Of a stretch of 42,218 nucleotides of DNA, positions 1-8,499 are shown one piece after another. Position numbers and translations under genes: made by a program. Under the pieces are notes generated by a model that had not been told where the DNA came from, made no database searches, and was given only the letters and a program-made list of their open reading frames with translations. Source of the stretch: a virus. Location of the stretch: positions 1 through 42,218 of IMG/VR virus record IMGVR_UViG_3300005582_000023, one strand, 5' to 3'. The stretch's first letter is position 1. Every line of letters begins with the position of its first letter.

Positions 1-35
1 TGCCCGATTTGGATTTCAACCACAGCGAATACTAA
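1..35 (+). CDS. Possible 3' end of an upstream gene (partial)
   Basis: Frame 3 is open from the window edge and ends in TAA at 33-35, giving a possible C-terminus PDLDFNHSEY. The stop is followed after 10 nt of A/C-rich leader by the ATG at 46, the spacing seen between other gene pairs here. If the right edge joins directly to base 1, this is the end of the tail fibre gene, because its reading phase matches. If sequence is missing, it could be the end of another gene such as the unseen large terminase. Only ten residues are visible, so no function can be assigned. Confidence 0.3.
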   Translation, partial: PDLDFNHSEY

Positions 36-45
36 CACCAAAACT

Positions 46-429
46 ATGCGACCTCTTATCACAACCTACCGCGACCGTGGCTTGCAGGCTAGTGCCTTGC
101 ACACCTGTCTCAAGCTGCCGACCACTCAGACAATCACAATCAATGGTGTCGTGTACACCTTCGGCACGGACGTCTTTTATAACAAAACTCGCATCGAAGA
201 CGCCGTCCTCTCGCTTTGCTACGCGATCAACGGTGACCCCGGCACGTACGGCACCCGGCATCTATTCACTCAGCCTGCGGGTAGCATAGTTGCAGTAGCC
301 TACGGCAACAAGTTCTGCACAATCGCGGCGGTTCCCGGCACGGCGGGTAATAGTCTTGCTGTGACAACCTCCGACGCTGCCTACTTCACCGTCGTCACCC
401 CGCTTGCTGGTGGAACTGCTGCACCGTAA
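46..429 (+). CDS. Small virion-associated protein with a fibre-like beta domain
   Basis: This 127-residue product has the pattern TITINGVVYTFG, then an AINGDPGTYG region, then VPGTAGNSLAVTTS and a final LAGGT. That series (a 'TINGVTYTF' strand, an alanine/asparagine helix and a 'TAGNSIAL' strand) recurs in phage tail fibres and other virion proteins, so a structural role is likely. The frame is open to the window edge, but the ATG at 46 is preceded by an A/C-rich leader like those of neighbouring genes, which supports a true start there. Its stop overlaps the portal ATG by one base (TAATG), so the two are probably translationally coupled. A truncated fibre domain is the alternative. Confidence 0.6.
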   Translation: MRPLITTYRDRGLQASALHTCLKLPTTQTITINGVVYTFGTDVFYNKTRIEDAVLSLCYAINGDPGTYGTRHLFTQPAGSIVAVAYGNKFCTIAAVPGTAGNSLAVTTSDAAYFTVVTPLAGGTAAP

Positions 430-2336
430 TGAAAGACTTCGTCAAGACAGTCCTAGCTAACCCTGAGCATCCGGTGACGAAAGACCTCCTTTCGTCCTCG
501 CTTGCTTTGTTGAAGACTAGTAAGGACTACGTCACAACGCTGTACCCACAATGGGATGTCGCTGATCTCGACTTCCGGTTGCAGCGTTCTGCGGATGACG
601 CGGATAAGAAAGCCGAACGGAGGAAAGAACCCAAAAAGGTGGTTCTCCCGTTCGCGCACAGCCAAGTGCTCACCTTCGTGGCCTTCTGCATCCTGCTGTA
701 CAATCAGCGGCCTAACTTCTTCGAGGTGTCGGGCACTGGCCCAGAGGATAACGGCACGCCGGAGAGTGACGCGCAGAAGGTTCTAACGAGGGACCTCAAA
801 GCGTCGAAGTTCAACTCGGTCCTCTACCAACTCCTGCTCGATCTAGGTCGCTGGGGGCTCTGTGTGGCTAAGACCTCCTGGGAAGTTAAGCAAGCTACGG
901 TCCTCACCGAGGCTATGCAACCCGCAGGCGTGTCCATGTCCGGCTCTCCAATACCTGCCCAACCGCTGATAGAGACCAAGCGGCAGACAACCTTCATGGG
1001 TACCAAGATCACTCCAATCTCACCCTACCACTTCTTTTGGGATGTCTCCTTCCCGCTGACTCGGTTTCAGGAAGGCGAGTTCTGCGCGTCGGAGGATGAA
1101 TACTCGAAGACTCGGTTGAAAGCTCTGCAAGCCCAAGGTGTCATTGTCAACCTTGACTCCGTCGAGACGGCTAAGCAGGAATGGAGTGAGAGCAGCCGCT
1201 TCCACCGCACAGATAGAGCCCAATCCGCCTCGACGGTGAGGATGCTAGCCGGCGACAAAGCGTCGGGGACTGTAGTCATCACTGAAATGCAACGCTGGAT
1301 TGTGCCGGCTGACTATGAAATTGACGGGGAGAAGCTAGGGCCGGAAGATCACCCCGTGCTGTATCTGTTCTGGATTGGTAACTGGAACACTATCCTCCGT
1401 CTCGAACCGCTGAACTACCCGCACGATCAGTTCACCTACGATGTCGGCCAATTCTCCCACGATCAGCATAAGCTAGTCAACGAAGGGCTGGCCGAACTCG
1501 TCAAACCTATGCAGGACATTGCAGGCTGGCTGCTTAACAGCCGCGTGGCCTCTGTCCGCAAGATTGTCGACAGCCGACTGTTCGTCAACCCACAAGCGGT
1601 CGAGATGCAGGACTTGGTCGACCGCAAGCCGGTCATCCGCATCAAGCCCACAGCGATGGGAACGCTCGACATGTTTGTAAAGCAACTAAACGTGTCGGAC
1701 ACCACCCAAGGTCACATGCAGGACATTCAAACTGTCTGGGGCTTTGTACAAACGCTCACAGGCACTAATGAAAACTCAACCGGACAATTCTCTGGAGGCC
1801 GCCGGGACGCAACTCAAAGCCGAGCGGCAAACGCTGGTGCAGCTTCTCGAAATAAATCGGTTGCTACGGTTCTATGGGAAGTCTTCTTTGACCCAATGGG
1901 CCAGAAAATGTTGGCCAACGCGCAAGGAGCACTCACACTGGAGGAGTTCCAACGAATTGTAGGTAAAGACGCGGATGAGCTGCGGTTCGCCGCGTTTAAC
2001 AAAAGAGCCGAAGGCGTTCAGAATAGCTACGACTTCACTTTGTTCGACGGCACTCTGCCGAGTGAGAAAGGTTTCATCGCACAGTCCATGCAGGAACTTC
2101 TGCTCGGCTTGTTCGAGAACCCAATGGCACAGCAGCTTCTGCAAGACCCAACGTTCCGCAACCTGCTCCTCCGTATCTGCGAGCTACGGGGCATCCCGAA
2201 CGCGGCCTCTCTCCTACCACCACTAATACAACAAGCCATCCCACCAAATGTCATCCAGTCCCAACTCCAGCCCGGTGCTCCGGGACAACCTGTCCCAGGA
2301 GCTATCCCCGGAACAGCAGTCGGCCCTGCTTTCTAA
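429..2336 (+). CDS. Portal protein
   Basis: The 635-residue product fits a podovirus-type portal, the dodecameric ring at the capsid vertex through which DNA is packaged and ejected. It begins with a charged helical region containing a basic stretch around residues 60-70 (KKAERRKEPKK), followed by VVLPFAHSQVLTFVAFCILL at 71-90 and NQRPNFFEV. The middle is a mixed alpha/beta clip and wing region. The C-terminal third has a QDIQTVWGFVQTLTGTNENS helix and a Ser/Arg-rich segment, then a Pro/Gln/Gly-rich tail. Size, position at the head of the virion cluster and the scaffold and capsid genes downstream agree with this assignment. It overlaps the preceding stop by one base and the next ORF by 89 nt. 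Confidence 0.75.
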   Translation: MKDFVKTVLANPEHPVTKDLLSSSLALLKTSKDYVTTLYPQWDVADLDFRLQRSADDADKKAERRKEPKKVVLPFAHSQVLTFVAFCILLYNQRPNFFEVSGTGPEDNGTPESDAQKVLTRDLKASKFNSVLYQLLLDLGRWGLCVAKTSWEVKQATVLTEAMQPAGVSMSGSPIPAQPLIETKRQTTFMGTKITPISPYHFFWDVSFPLTRFQEGEFCASEDEYSKTRLKALQAQGVIVNLDSVETAKQEWSESSRFHRTDRAQSASTVRMLAGDKASGTVVITEMQRWIVPADYEIDGEKLGPEDHPVLYLFWIGNWNTILRLEPLNYPHDQFTYDVGQFSHDQHKLVNEGLAELVKPMQDIAGWLLNSRVASVRKIVDSRLFVNPQAVEMQDLVDRKPVIRIKPTAMGTLDMFVKQLNVSDTTQGHMQDIQTVWGFVQTLTGTNENSTGQFSGGRRDATQSRAANAGAASRNKSVATVLWEVFFDPMGQKMLANAQGALTLEEFQRIVGKDADELRFAAFNKRAEGVQNSYDFTLFDGTLPSEKGFIAQSMQELLLGLFENPMAQQLLQDPTFRNLLLRICELRGIPNAASLLPPLIQQAIPPNVIQSQLQPGAPGQPVPGAIPGTAVGPAF

Positions 2337-2667
2337 ACTCCATGAGTTCCGTGAAAACCCTTGGTATGCTCACTTCGTTGCCTGCACGCGGGCTATTCAG
2401 ATCAACCTTGAAACCATCGTCCTCAATTTCATCCCGTCCGACCTTCGGGAAGAAAAGTTACGGGAACAGTCTATCGGCGCAAGTCGAGACGTTGCCAGCT
2501 TCTACAACAAGGTTGAAGAAACATTCCATCAACTAAATTATGTCAGACTACAACGAGACAACCCCGGTGGAGAGCCAGCCGGACACGAGCAACCAGACGA
2601 ACGAACAGTCCACGGAGACCCTCTTGCGGAGTTTGGACGCTCCGGCGGAGACGAACCAGCAGCCTGA
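2248..2667 (+). CDS. Small protein between portal and scaffold, function unknown
   Basis: This 139-residue ORF overlaps the end of the portal gene by 89 nt and the start of the scaffold gene by 128 nt. The central part, roughly residues 20-97 (LSPEQQSALLSKLHEFRENP through a YNKVEETFHQLNY helix), reads as a genuine helical protein and fills a gap that is otherwise uncovered. The last 40 residues lie in the scaffold overlap and are Pro/Glu/Gly-rich, as expected for a secondary reading of the scaffold frame. Short helical proteins starting with a 'HPGW/NPWY' type motif are common next to portal genes of podoviruses. I do not know its function; a role in head assembly is an inference from position. 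Confidence 0.55.
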   Translation: MSSSPNSSPVLRDNLSQELSPEQQSALLSKLHEFRENPWYAHFVACTRAIQINLETIVLNFIPSDLREEKLREQSIGASRDVASFYNKVEETFHQLNYVRLQRDNPGGEPAGHEQPDERTVHGDPLAEFGRSGGDEPAA

Positions 2668-3367
2668 GGTCGAGACGGAGGCGGAGTCTTCCATGACGGA
2701 AGCTCCAAAGTCTAAATCCACCGGGCTGAGTGAAGACGACATCACACGCATCTTGTCGAAGGCGATGCCTTCGGTGCAGCAGGCTCCGACTACTGAACCG
2801 GCAAGGCAATACACCCCGGAGGAGGTTAAGAGGCTGCTGAACGTCTTCGAGCCAGACGACGCTTTCATGGAGCGGCTGTCTAATCCGGCGTCGGCTAAAG
2901 AGGCTGTGCAGGAAATGCTCGCAGGTCAAGCGAAGCACTTCAACACTGTCCTCCAACTCGAACGGCAAGCGATGCTTGCCGAGGTTAATCGGGACTACTC
3001 CCCGGTGAAACAGCAACTCCAGCAACAGGCGGCAGCGAAGGCCGAAGCGGAGTTTTACAACGAATTCAAAGACTTGAAAGGAAGGGAAGAACTCACCACG
3101 ACGGTGATGCAAGCCCTCCATGCACGTGGAGCGTTCCAAGGTCAGGACGCTACCAAGATCAAACAACTCATAGCAGGGGAGACGAGGACAATCTTGAAAA
3201 AGATGGGCGTCTCTGCCGGGACTTCGCAGTCCAACGGCACACAAACAACAACCAGCCAACGCCCGGCTCCAGCGACTCTGTCGAATGGTAGCCAAGGCGG
3301 TGCGGGACGGGGAGGGTCACCTGCGGCCACCGGGACGTCTGCAGTATTGCAGCACCTCGGCCTCTGA
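2540..3367 (+). CDS. Capsid scaffolding protein (putative)
   Basis: The 275-residue product has the composition of an internal scaffold: an acidic, Thr/Gln/Ser-rich disordered N-terminus (about residues 1-60), a helical centre rich in Gln, Glu and Ala (about 95-210, with KQQLQQQAAAKAEAEF), and a low-complexity Gly/Ser/Thr tail ending in AVLQHLGL. It lies directly between portal and major capsid genes, the usual place for a scaffold that directs procapsid assembly and is then removed. No protease domain is visible in it or next to it. The start follows ATCAACTAAATT with no Shine-Dalgarno sequence. The assignment rests on composition and gene order rather than on a specific motif. Confidence 0.6.
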   Translation: MSDYNETTPVESQPDTSNQTNEQSTETLLRSLDAPAETNQQPEVETEAESSMTEAPKSKSTGLSEDDITRILSKAMPSVQQAPTTEPARQYTPEEVKRLLNVFEPDDAFMERLSNPASAKEAVQEMLAGQAKHFNTVLQLERQAMLAEVNRDYSPVKQQLQQQAAAKAEAEFYNEFKDLKGREELTTTVMQALHARGAFQGQDATKIKQLIAGETRTILKKMGVSAGTSQSNGTQTTTSQRPAPATLSNGSQGGAGRGGSPAATGTSAVLQHLGL

Positions 3368-3396
3368 ACGCACGGCTTGCTTAGATACAACATCAT

Positions 3397-4743
3397 ATGC
3401 CTAGCTTAATCACAGGTTTGCTTAACAGCGAATCAGACGCGTCGTGGCGCTTCACTAACGTCCGCCGTTCTATCAACTACAACTACCCGAACGGCTCCGC
3501 TGTTCTGGTGGCACTGTCCGCACTTCTGAAAGAGGAAGCGGTTAACGACCAAAAGTTTGTCATCTTCGAGAAGCGGTTCGCGGAAGCGAGCACGACTACG
3601 AAGGCGGTCACGACTGGTTTCATCACGACCACCGGAACGAACACAGAGGTAGCCGACCAGATCGACTATGCTGTGGACGCTCTGGCGCGTATCTGTGTCA
3701 CCTCGACTGCACGGTTCCGCGCGGGTAACATCATCCGTATCCGCAACCTCGCGTGCGGCGCAGCTGGTGCTACGCTCGCGAACGTCAACGCCTCGGTAGA
3801 GAGCGTGGTTGATGCAACGCATCTGGAAATCCGGTGGCTGGAGACGGTCACGGATTACTATAAGAACGCGGCCAACGTCGGGATTGAAGTGCTCGTCATC
3901 GGTAATGCGGCCTATGAAGGCCAGACCGGGGCGGCTCTCGTCCCCTACCAGTTGCCCGATGAGCTGTACAACTACCTGCAGATCAGCCGTACTCCGTTCC
4001 AGCTCACTGGCTCGGCGAACAAGACGGCTCTGCGGCAGGACAAGAACGGTCCGTATCCCGACAAAGCGAAGGACGCGATGCTTGCACACGCGACAGAACA
4101 GGAGAAGACCTGGCTGTTCGGCACTCGCGGGATGTATACGGACACCACGACTGGCTTGCCGAAGAAGATGACCGGCGGCATCGAGTGGTACCTGAAACAG
4201 TGGGAACTGGGAACCGTCTACGGCAACAGTGCCACGGCGATCACGGCTGACACTGACGACCAGAAGCGTATCATCAATAACACTGCTGGAACGCTCACGC
4301 TCAAGCAGTGGAACGGCTATCTGGAGCGTCTCTTCCGAGTCACCAGCAATGAGGCCAACGAGAAAGTGGTCCTCTGCGGCAACGGGTTCTTGATGACCCT
4401 CAATGACCTCTATGCGGGTAAAGCCGTGTTCAACTACAACTCGCCTATCAAGGCGGGCCGGTTCGGATACGACTTCGTCTCGCAGGTCACTCCGTGGGGC
4501 ACCATCCACTACAAGACGCACCCGCTGTTCAACCTGAACGCTTACTGGCGTTACGGCGCGTTTGCGCTGGACACGGGCAACCTCAAGTACATGTACCTCA
4601 AAGGTCGTGATACTCAGCTCCTCACCGAGCGCGAGCCGAACAACGCGGACTATCTCGAAGACGAGTGGCTCGGCGAGTGCGGCCTGCAACTCACCCTGCC
4701 GGAGTCCTGCATGATCTTCAAGAACATGCAGACGGCGATCTAA
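3397..4743 (+). CDS. Major capsid protein, DUF5309/SU10-like
   Basis: The 448-residue protein forms the HK97-fold shell. Diagnostic segments are a beta-rich first half in which NIIRIRNL (111-118) is followed by strands ending VLVIGNAAYEGQ (166-176), then YNYLQISRTPFQLTGSANKT (191-210), EKTWLFG near 236-242 and the turn TTTGLPKKMTGGIEWYL (250-266). This order (NYLQI, helix, E..WLFG, TGG) is the hallmark of the SU10-like/DUF5309 capsid family. The start lies 29 nt after the scaffold stop, behind the leader AGATACAACATCAT, with no Shine-Dalgarno sequence. Codon bias creates a 418-residue antisense open frame, which I regard as an artefact. Confidence 0.82.
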   Translation: MPSLITGLLNSESDASWRFTNVRRSINYNYPNGSAVLVALSALLKEEAVNDQKFVIFEKRFAEASTTTKAVTTGFITTTGTNTEVADQIDYAVDALARICVTSTARFRAGNIIRIRNLACGAAGATLANVNASVESVVDATHLEIRWLETVTDYYKNAANVGIEVLVIGNAAYEGQTGAALVPYQLPDELYNYLQISRTPFQLTGSANKTALRQDKNGPYPDKAKDAMLAHATEQEKTWLFGTRGMYTDTTTGLPKKMTGGIEWYLKQWELGTVYGNSATAITADTDDQKRIINNTAGTLTLKQWNGYLERLFRVTSNEANEKVVLCGNGFLMTLNDLYAGKAVFNYNSPIKAGRFGYDFVSQVTPWGTIHYKTHPLFNLNAYWRYGAFALDTGNLKYMYLKGRDTQLLTEREPNNADYLEDEWLGECGLQLTLPESCMIFKNMQTAI

Positions 4744-4747
4744 TCAC

Positions 4748-5068
4748 ATGGCTACCACATTCACTGTGGTCGCTCGGCGGGATGGTGGGTTTCCACCATC
4801 CCGTTTGGTGACGGAGGTCTTCGGCCTCATGGTAACTGACGGTAATGACGGAGCCGCAGCAGGTGACATTGCGGCTTCGGTCTTCGGTCTGAACCGCATC
4901 GAGAAGGTGAGTCCAGCGGTAAAGAGCACTGGCGACTTGATTGTCGTTGTCGCTCCTGACTACTCGGCTACGGGTGAAAGCACCTCTATTGTCGGCAAGG
5001 CTGCGGCGACTGCCGCGCAAGCTAACATCCCGGCGGGCACTTACGCCCTAACTATCACCGGCTCCTAA
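4748..5068 (+). CDS. Small virion protein after the capsid gene
   Basis: The 106-residue product starts four bases after the capsid stop, so it is almost certainly co-translated with it. It is Ala/Thr/Val-rich, without Cys or Trp, and looks like a compact beta protein: FTVVARRDGGFPPSRLV, a GLMVTDGNDG turn and a final YALTITGS strand. Position immediately behind the major capsid gene suggests a capsid decoration or head-completion role, but no family motif is recognised and this is inference from context. Confidence 0.6.
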   Translation: MATTFTVVARRDGGFPPSRLVTEVFGLMVTDGNDGAAAGDIAASVFGLNRIEKVSPAVKSTGDLIVVVAPDYSATGESTSIVGKAAATAAQANIPAGTYALTITGS

Positions 5069-5101
5069 AGGGCCACAACCAAACAGAAAGGAACAAACAT
5101 C

Positions 5102-5305
5102 ATGTCTAACATGCTCAAGGACCACCTCAAAGACGCTATCTGCAAAGACGGCGATGGCAAGAATGTTCGCAATACGCAAATGCTGCGTGGCGGGCCTGAA
5201 CACTCGACGGCCGCAGACAAGGCGTCGAATATCACCAAGCAGTATACGTCTCAGCTCATCCAGGCTAGCGGTAAGCCGGGCGGCGAGAACGACCTGCACG
5301 GGTAA
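5102..5305 (+). CDS. Small hydrophilic protein, unknown function
   Basis: This 67-residue protein is charged and probably partly disordered: it opens MSNMLKDHLKDAICKDGDGK, then has an RGGPEHSTAADK stretch and a short helix (NITKQYTSQLIQAS). It has one of the few Shine-Dalgarno-like signals in the window, GAAAGGAAC about 10 nt before the ATG, which may mark it as strongly translated. It sits between the capsid-associated gene and the neck-protein gene, with a 6-nt gap to the latter. I do not recognise the family; an assembly or decoration role is only a guess. Confidence 0.5.
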   Translation: MSNMLKDHLKDAICKDGDGKNVRNTQMLRGGPEHSTAADKASNITKQYTSQLIQASGKPGGENDLHG

Positions 5306-5311
5306 ACAACC

Positions 5312-6097
5312 ATGAGTGATCTAGCGACCCTCAAGTCCAGCATCGCTGCGTTTTTGGATAAGTCTACCACGGACTTCTCCATCAACGGAGTCGACTTACT
5401 CCTGCAAGCCGTGAACAACGCCAAGCGGTGGGCACAGTCGAACTATGACTTCGAGTACGCTAGAATCCAAGCAACGCTGGTCGTTAATACGACAACGGGA
5501 GGGTTGCTGTCAGCTGTGGTGGACACTGGCAGCAACCCTGTGGTTGTTAAAAAGATCGAGTCAGCCTACTTTCCGGTAGGCACTTCGACAGTCCCGATTC
5601 AGTTCTATGCGAAGAAGAACATGATTGCGGAGTTGCGGCGTAGGCATGACCAGCCGACATACGGTCTGGAGGCGGGTAGTACACCCTACGTGCAAGGCTA
5701 CTCGGAGATTACGTTAAGTGGCTTTAACACCGGCATTATGGTGCCCGCCCTTGTGCAGCACGGTGGCACACTGTTCTTGTATCCGGACGTCTCTGATCTG
5801 GTCTCATCCTCGACGGTGACTGTCAGCCTGGACGTAATCAAATGGATGCCGGACTATTCCATCGACATCCAGACGCCGGCTAACTCTGTCCTCACCGACT
5901 TCTTCATGACTTACGGTTATGAGTTCCTTCTGTGGAAAGGCGTCATCGAGGCTAATCACCTTTTCACTCAGTTCGTTAACAGGACGGAAGGTAGCCTGAC
6001 GCCGCCTGATCGGCTACTCGACGCTGCGTGGAGAGCCTTCCTCGCGTGGGATAGCGGGCTGATCGCGTCTAATACAACAGCTTTCGACCTCGATTAA
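5312..6097 (+). CDS. Head-tail adaptor/neck-like protein (putative)
   Basis: The 261-residue product resembles podovirus neck proteins that seat under the portal (P22 gp4-like or adaptor group). It has an N-terminal helix pair, LATLKSSIAAFLDKS and LLLQAVNNAKRWAQSNYDFEY (about 30-50), where the phrase 'AVNNAKRWAQ..YDFE' matches the usual adaptor signature, followed by a beta-rich middle (residues 55-190) and a C-terminal helical region with FFMTYGYEFLLWKGVIEAN. Gene order behind portal and capsid agrees with this. The gene begins 6 nt after the previous stop. Confidence is moderate because the signature is short and I could not compare sequences. Confidence 0.5.
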   Translation: MSDLATLKSSIAAFLDKSTTDFSINGVDLLLQAVNNAKRWAQSNYDFEYARIQATLVVNTTTGGLLSAVVDTGSNPVVVKKIESAYFPVGTSTVPIQFYAKKNMIAELRRRHDQPTYGLEAGSTPYVQGYSEITLSGFNTGIMVPALVQHGGTLFLYPDVSDLVSSSTVTVSLDVIKWMPDYSIDIQTPANSVLTDFFMTYGYEFLLWKGVIEANHLFTQFVNRTEGSLTPPDRLLDAAWRAFLAWDSGLIASNTTAFDLD

Positions 6098-6098
6098 G

Positions 6099-7934
6099 AT
6101 GCCACACAATCCCGGACCTTTACTCACAGGAGACCGCCTTGGTGGCGAGAACACTATCCCGCCGGAGTTCCTCGCGGCGATGGAGAGGCACGTTGATGTC
6201 CAATGGAACCCGACGACGACAGAGCCGGACCCGTTGAGCGACACGGTGGTGGAGTCGGAGATTGCTACCGACCGGATAAATGAGCGGAGGCGGCAGACGG
6301 TGAAGAAGAAGGCGGGCAACATCACGCTGTCAGGCATTAGGCACAATGAGAGTGGACAGCCTGTCCAGGTCACGTTGTTGATGAGGCCGACTACGGATAC
6401 GGCTGGAGTTCCTTCGGCGACACAGCAAGTGGCGGTGAAAGACATGGGCAACGGATGGAGCATTGAGGAGACAAGTGTAGAAGGCTCTTACGTAAACGGA
6501 GTTTTCACTCCCGGTGTGTTCCCGCAGAACTTGAAGGACGTCCGGCAGGCCATCGTCCTACCGGATAAGTTTAAGCAGTCTGGAGCTATTCTCACGACGG
6601 AGGGCGCGACTACATCAGGAACAACGGCCACTACAACCACGTTGGGTTCGGGAGGCACAGGAGTAATTGAATCCAAAGCGCAGCGGGTGGACTTGTTCAA
6701 GGTGCGGTTGGAGGATACAACGCTGACGGCGTCGGTGAACGCTTCGGTGCAAGAGTACGGTTTTCACGAAGGCTTAGTGGCACCTATCGCTACGACCTAT
6801 GTAGCAGATTCCGACGGAGCGTCCAGCGGTGGCCTCCTTGTTACCAATGTCCAACGTGAAGTCATCGGCGGGGGTAAGGCGATCAATAAGGTTGAGACGG
6901 TAGCTTCTTGGCCGACGCGGTATGGGCAGGACTACAACCCACGGCTAGATGCTGTTATCCCGTGGACGGAGACTACTGTAGCTCCAGCCGCCTCCGGGAC
7001 GGCGAGGACGGAGATTCGTCCGGTGGACTTTGCGAGACAGCGGAATCGGACGTATGATCTTACGACTATTACGGCTGCGTATAACGCCTCAGTTGTGGAG
7101 TTTCCTGGGAAGACTGTGGTGGACTTGCCGGATGTACTTACGTCTATCACAGCGACATATAACAAAAGCTCAGGTTCGGGTGCAAGCAATCATCCGGTCA
7201 CGCAGCAGGCGTTTGTCGTTGTCAACGGTGGCTCTGCCGGACTATCTCCGAAAGCCACCGCTCAAGGTTCTGCGGCGATTATCGCAGATGTCACATGGAA
7301 CATTACGAACTATCGCGGGATTCAGGTCGACTGCCAGCATTACTATTTCTACCTCACAGGAACAGCTACGCTCGCACAGGTATTGGCTAAGTTAAACGGG
7401 ATTGCGAGCACGGGTGGTGCTGTGACAAACCTGGAAGTCTTCAAGCCACAGACGAAGCAGATCAAGGTTTACGGTGGGCAGGTGTCTGTGCAACAGACTG
7501 CCGATACGCAGGAATCTATGGGATGGTCACAGAATGCAAAAGGCACGGTAACAAGCACGATTCAGCAGTATGAGTATGGCGACGCCTACTCTAAAGAAGT
7601 CGGCTTATCCACGCGGGTGCTCACTATCCCGCCAACTATCCATGCGGCACTTTCGGTAGGTGGGTTGACAAGCGATTCGGAGAGTGTGACGGTAACGGTG
7701 AAAGCGAACACAACGGGAATAACTGGACCAGCCGCAATGGGTCCAATCATCAATGAGCCGACACCAATCATGGCTACGGTTAATGGTGGTGTGACGCCAT
7801 CATCCTTTTCCGCGACGTCGCCCGCAGCTATCCCGACCTTCGGCAAACGTCTTGTCGCGCATACGGGTGACCCAACAGACTACGGCTTTACGCTCATCCA
7901 TGCTGTGGTTGTAGACTTCGCGCAGTATGCCTAA
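6099..7934 (+). CDS. Large Thr/Val-rich virion structural protein
   Basis: The 611-residue protein is rich in Thr, Val, Ala and Gly, with two Cys-free halves of predicted beta structure. Residues 1-75 are charged and polar (IPPEFLAAMERHVDVQW, then DRINERRRQTVKKK), and a low-complexity TTEGATTSGTTATTTTLGSG linker follows near residue 165. The rest repeats motifs of the type 'VTVKANTTG' and 'ITATYNKSSG'. Its place between the neck-like gene and small virion genes suggests a tail-tube, stopper or tail-knob component. It begins two bases after the preceding stop and its end overlaps the next gene by 8 nt. No known family was recognised. Confidence 0.6.
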   Translation: MPHNPGPLLTGDRLGGENTIPPEFLAAMERHVDVQWNPTTTEPDPLSDTVVESEIATDRINERRRQTVKKKAGNITLSGIRHNESGQPVQVTLLMRPTTDTAGVPSATQQVAVKDMGNGWSIEETSVEGSYVNGVFTPGVFPQNLKDVRQAIVLPDKFKQSGAILTTEGATTSGTTATTTTLGSGGTGVIESKAQRVDLFKVRLEDTTLTASVNASVQEYGFHEGLVAPIATTYVADSDGASSGGLLVTNVQREVIGGGKAINKVETVASWPTRYGQDYNPRLDAVIPWTETTVAPAASGTARTEIRPVDFARQRNRTYDLTTITAAYNASVVEFPGKTVVDLPDVLTSITATYNKSSGSGASNHPVTQQAFVVVNGGSAGLSPKATAQGSAAIIADVTWNITNYRGIQVDCQHYYFYLTGTATLAQVLAKLNGIASTGGAVTNLEVFKPQTKQIKVYGGQVSVQQTADTQESMGWSQNAKGTVTSTIQQYEYGDAYSKEVGLSTRVLTIPPTIHAALSVGGLTSDSESVTVTVKANTTGITGPAAMGPIINEPTPIMATVNGGVTPSSFSATSPAAIPTFGKRLVAHTGDPTDYGFTLIHAVVVDFAQYA

Positions 7935-8466
7935 AGATTCTCATACAAAGCAACTCGCAGCGGAACGCGAAGCGATGGAGACGTACGGCTTGACGCGTGG
8001 TCAGGCAAGAGCGGGTTTGTGGGAGGCGGCAAAACTGCAACAGGTGGAGAAGAACCGACGTGAGCTTGAGCTTGAAGCGTTGACTAAACGTATCGAAGCT
8101 AAGGTCGCGGCAGCGGCAGGTGCGGCGGCGGCGGTGGAACAGAAGTTTGAGCCGAGGCCGTTGATGCAAGGGGGAGGAAACGCCGGAGCACCACAGCTTG
8201 CAGTGCCAGCGGCACCTTATAGGGAAGTCTTGGTGATCGCGCCGACGGATTTCATTAACGTAGCACCGAACACAACAGAGACCAGCACGGCAGTGCCGTG
8301 GCCCGACGGCACCGCCTGCACAGTTGATATTGGAGCCCAAACTAGCGACATTGGTTGGCTTGGTTATCGCGTAAAAAGCGGGAACCTATACCTCCGTTGG
8401 ATTTGTTTTTTCGGCTCTGGCAATCCATTAAACGGCGAAGACATCACCATCACCGCCTTTCTTTAA
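7927..8466 (+). CDS. Virion protein with coiled coil and beta C-terminus
   Basis: The 179-residue product has two parts. Residues 1-75 form a basic, strongly helical segment (LAAEREAMETYGLTRGQARAG, then QVEKNRRELELEALTKRIEA) that looks like a coiled coil and ends in an Ala-rich stretch. Residues 95-179 form a compact domain with APTDFINVAPN, DGTACTVDIGAQTSD and a final ITITAFL strand. The architecture, a helical stalk followed by a small beta head, is typical of short fibre or tail-associated proteins. The ATG overlaps the previous gene by 8 nt. Function is inferred from shape and context only. Confidence 0.5.
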   Translation: MPKDSHTKQLAAEREAMETYGLTRGQARAGLWEAAKLQQVEKNRRELELEALTKRIEAKVAAAAGAAAAVEQKFEPRPLMQGGGNAGAPQLAVPAAPYREVLVIAPTDFINVAPNTTETSTAVPWPDGTACTVDIGAQTSDIGWLGYRVKSGNLYLRWICFFGSGNPLNGEDITITAFL

Positions 8467-8499
8467 CCGCAGTATTAACTTAACCTAACAAAACAAACT

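Noticed and set aside
2543-3295. 250-codon minus-strand frame opposite the scaffold gene
   Set aside because: It is Leu/Arg-rich and low in complexity, a shadow of the Gln/Glu-rich scaffold codons.
3433-4689. 418-codon minus-strand open frame opposite the capsid gene
   Set aside because: It is antisense to a clear capsid gene, is Val/Arg/Glu-rich as expected from reversed codon bias, and shows no motif.
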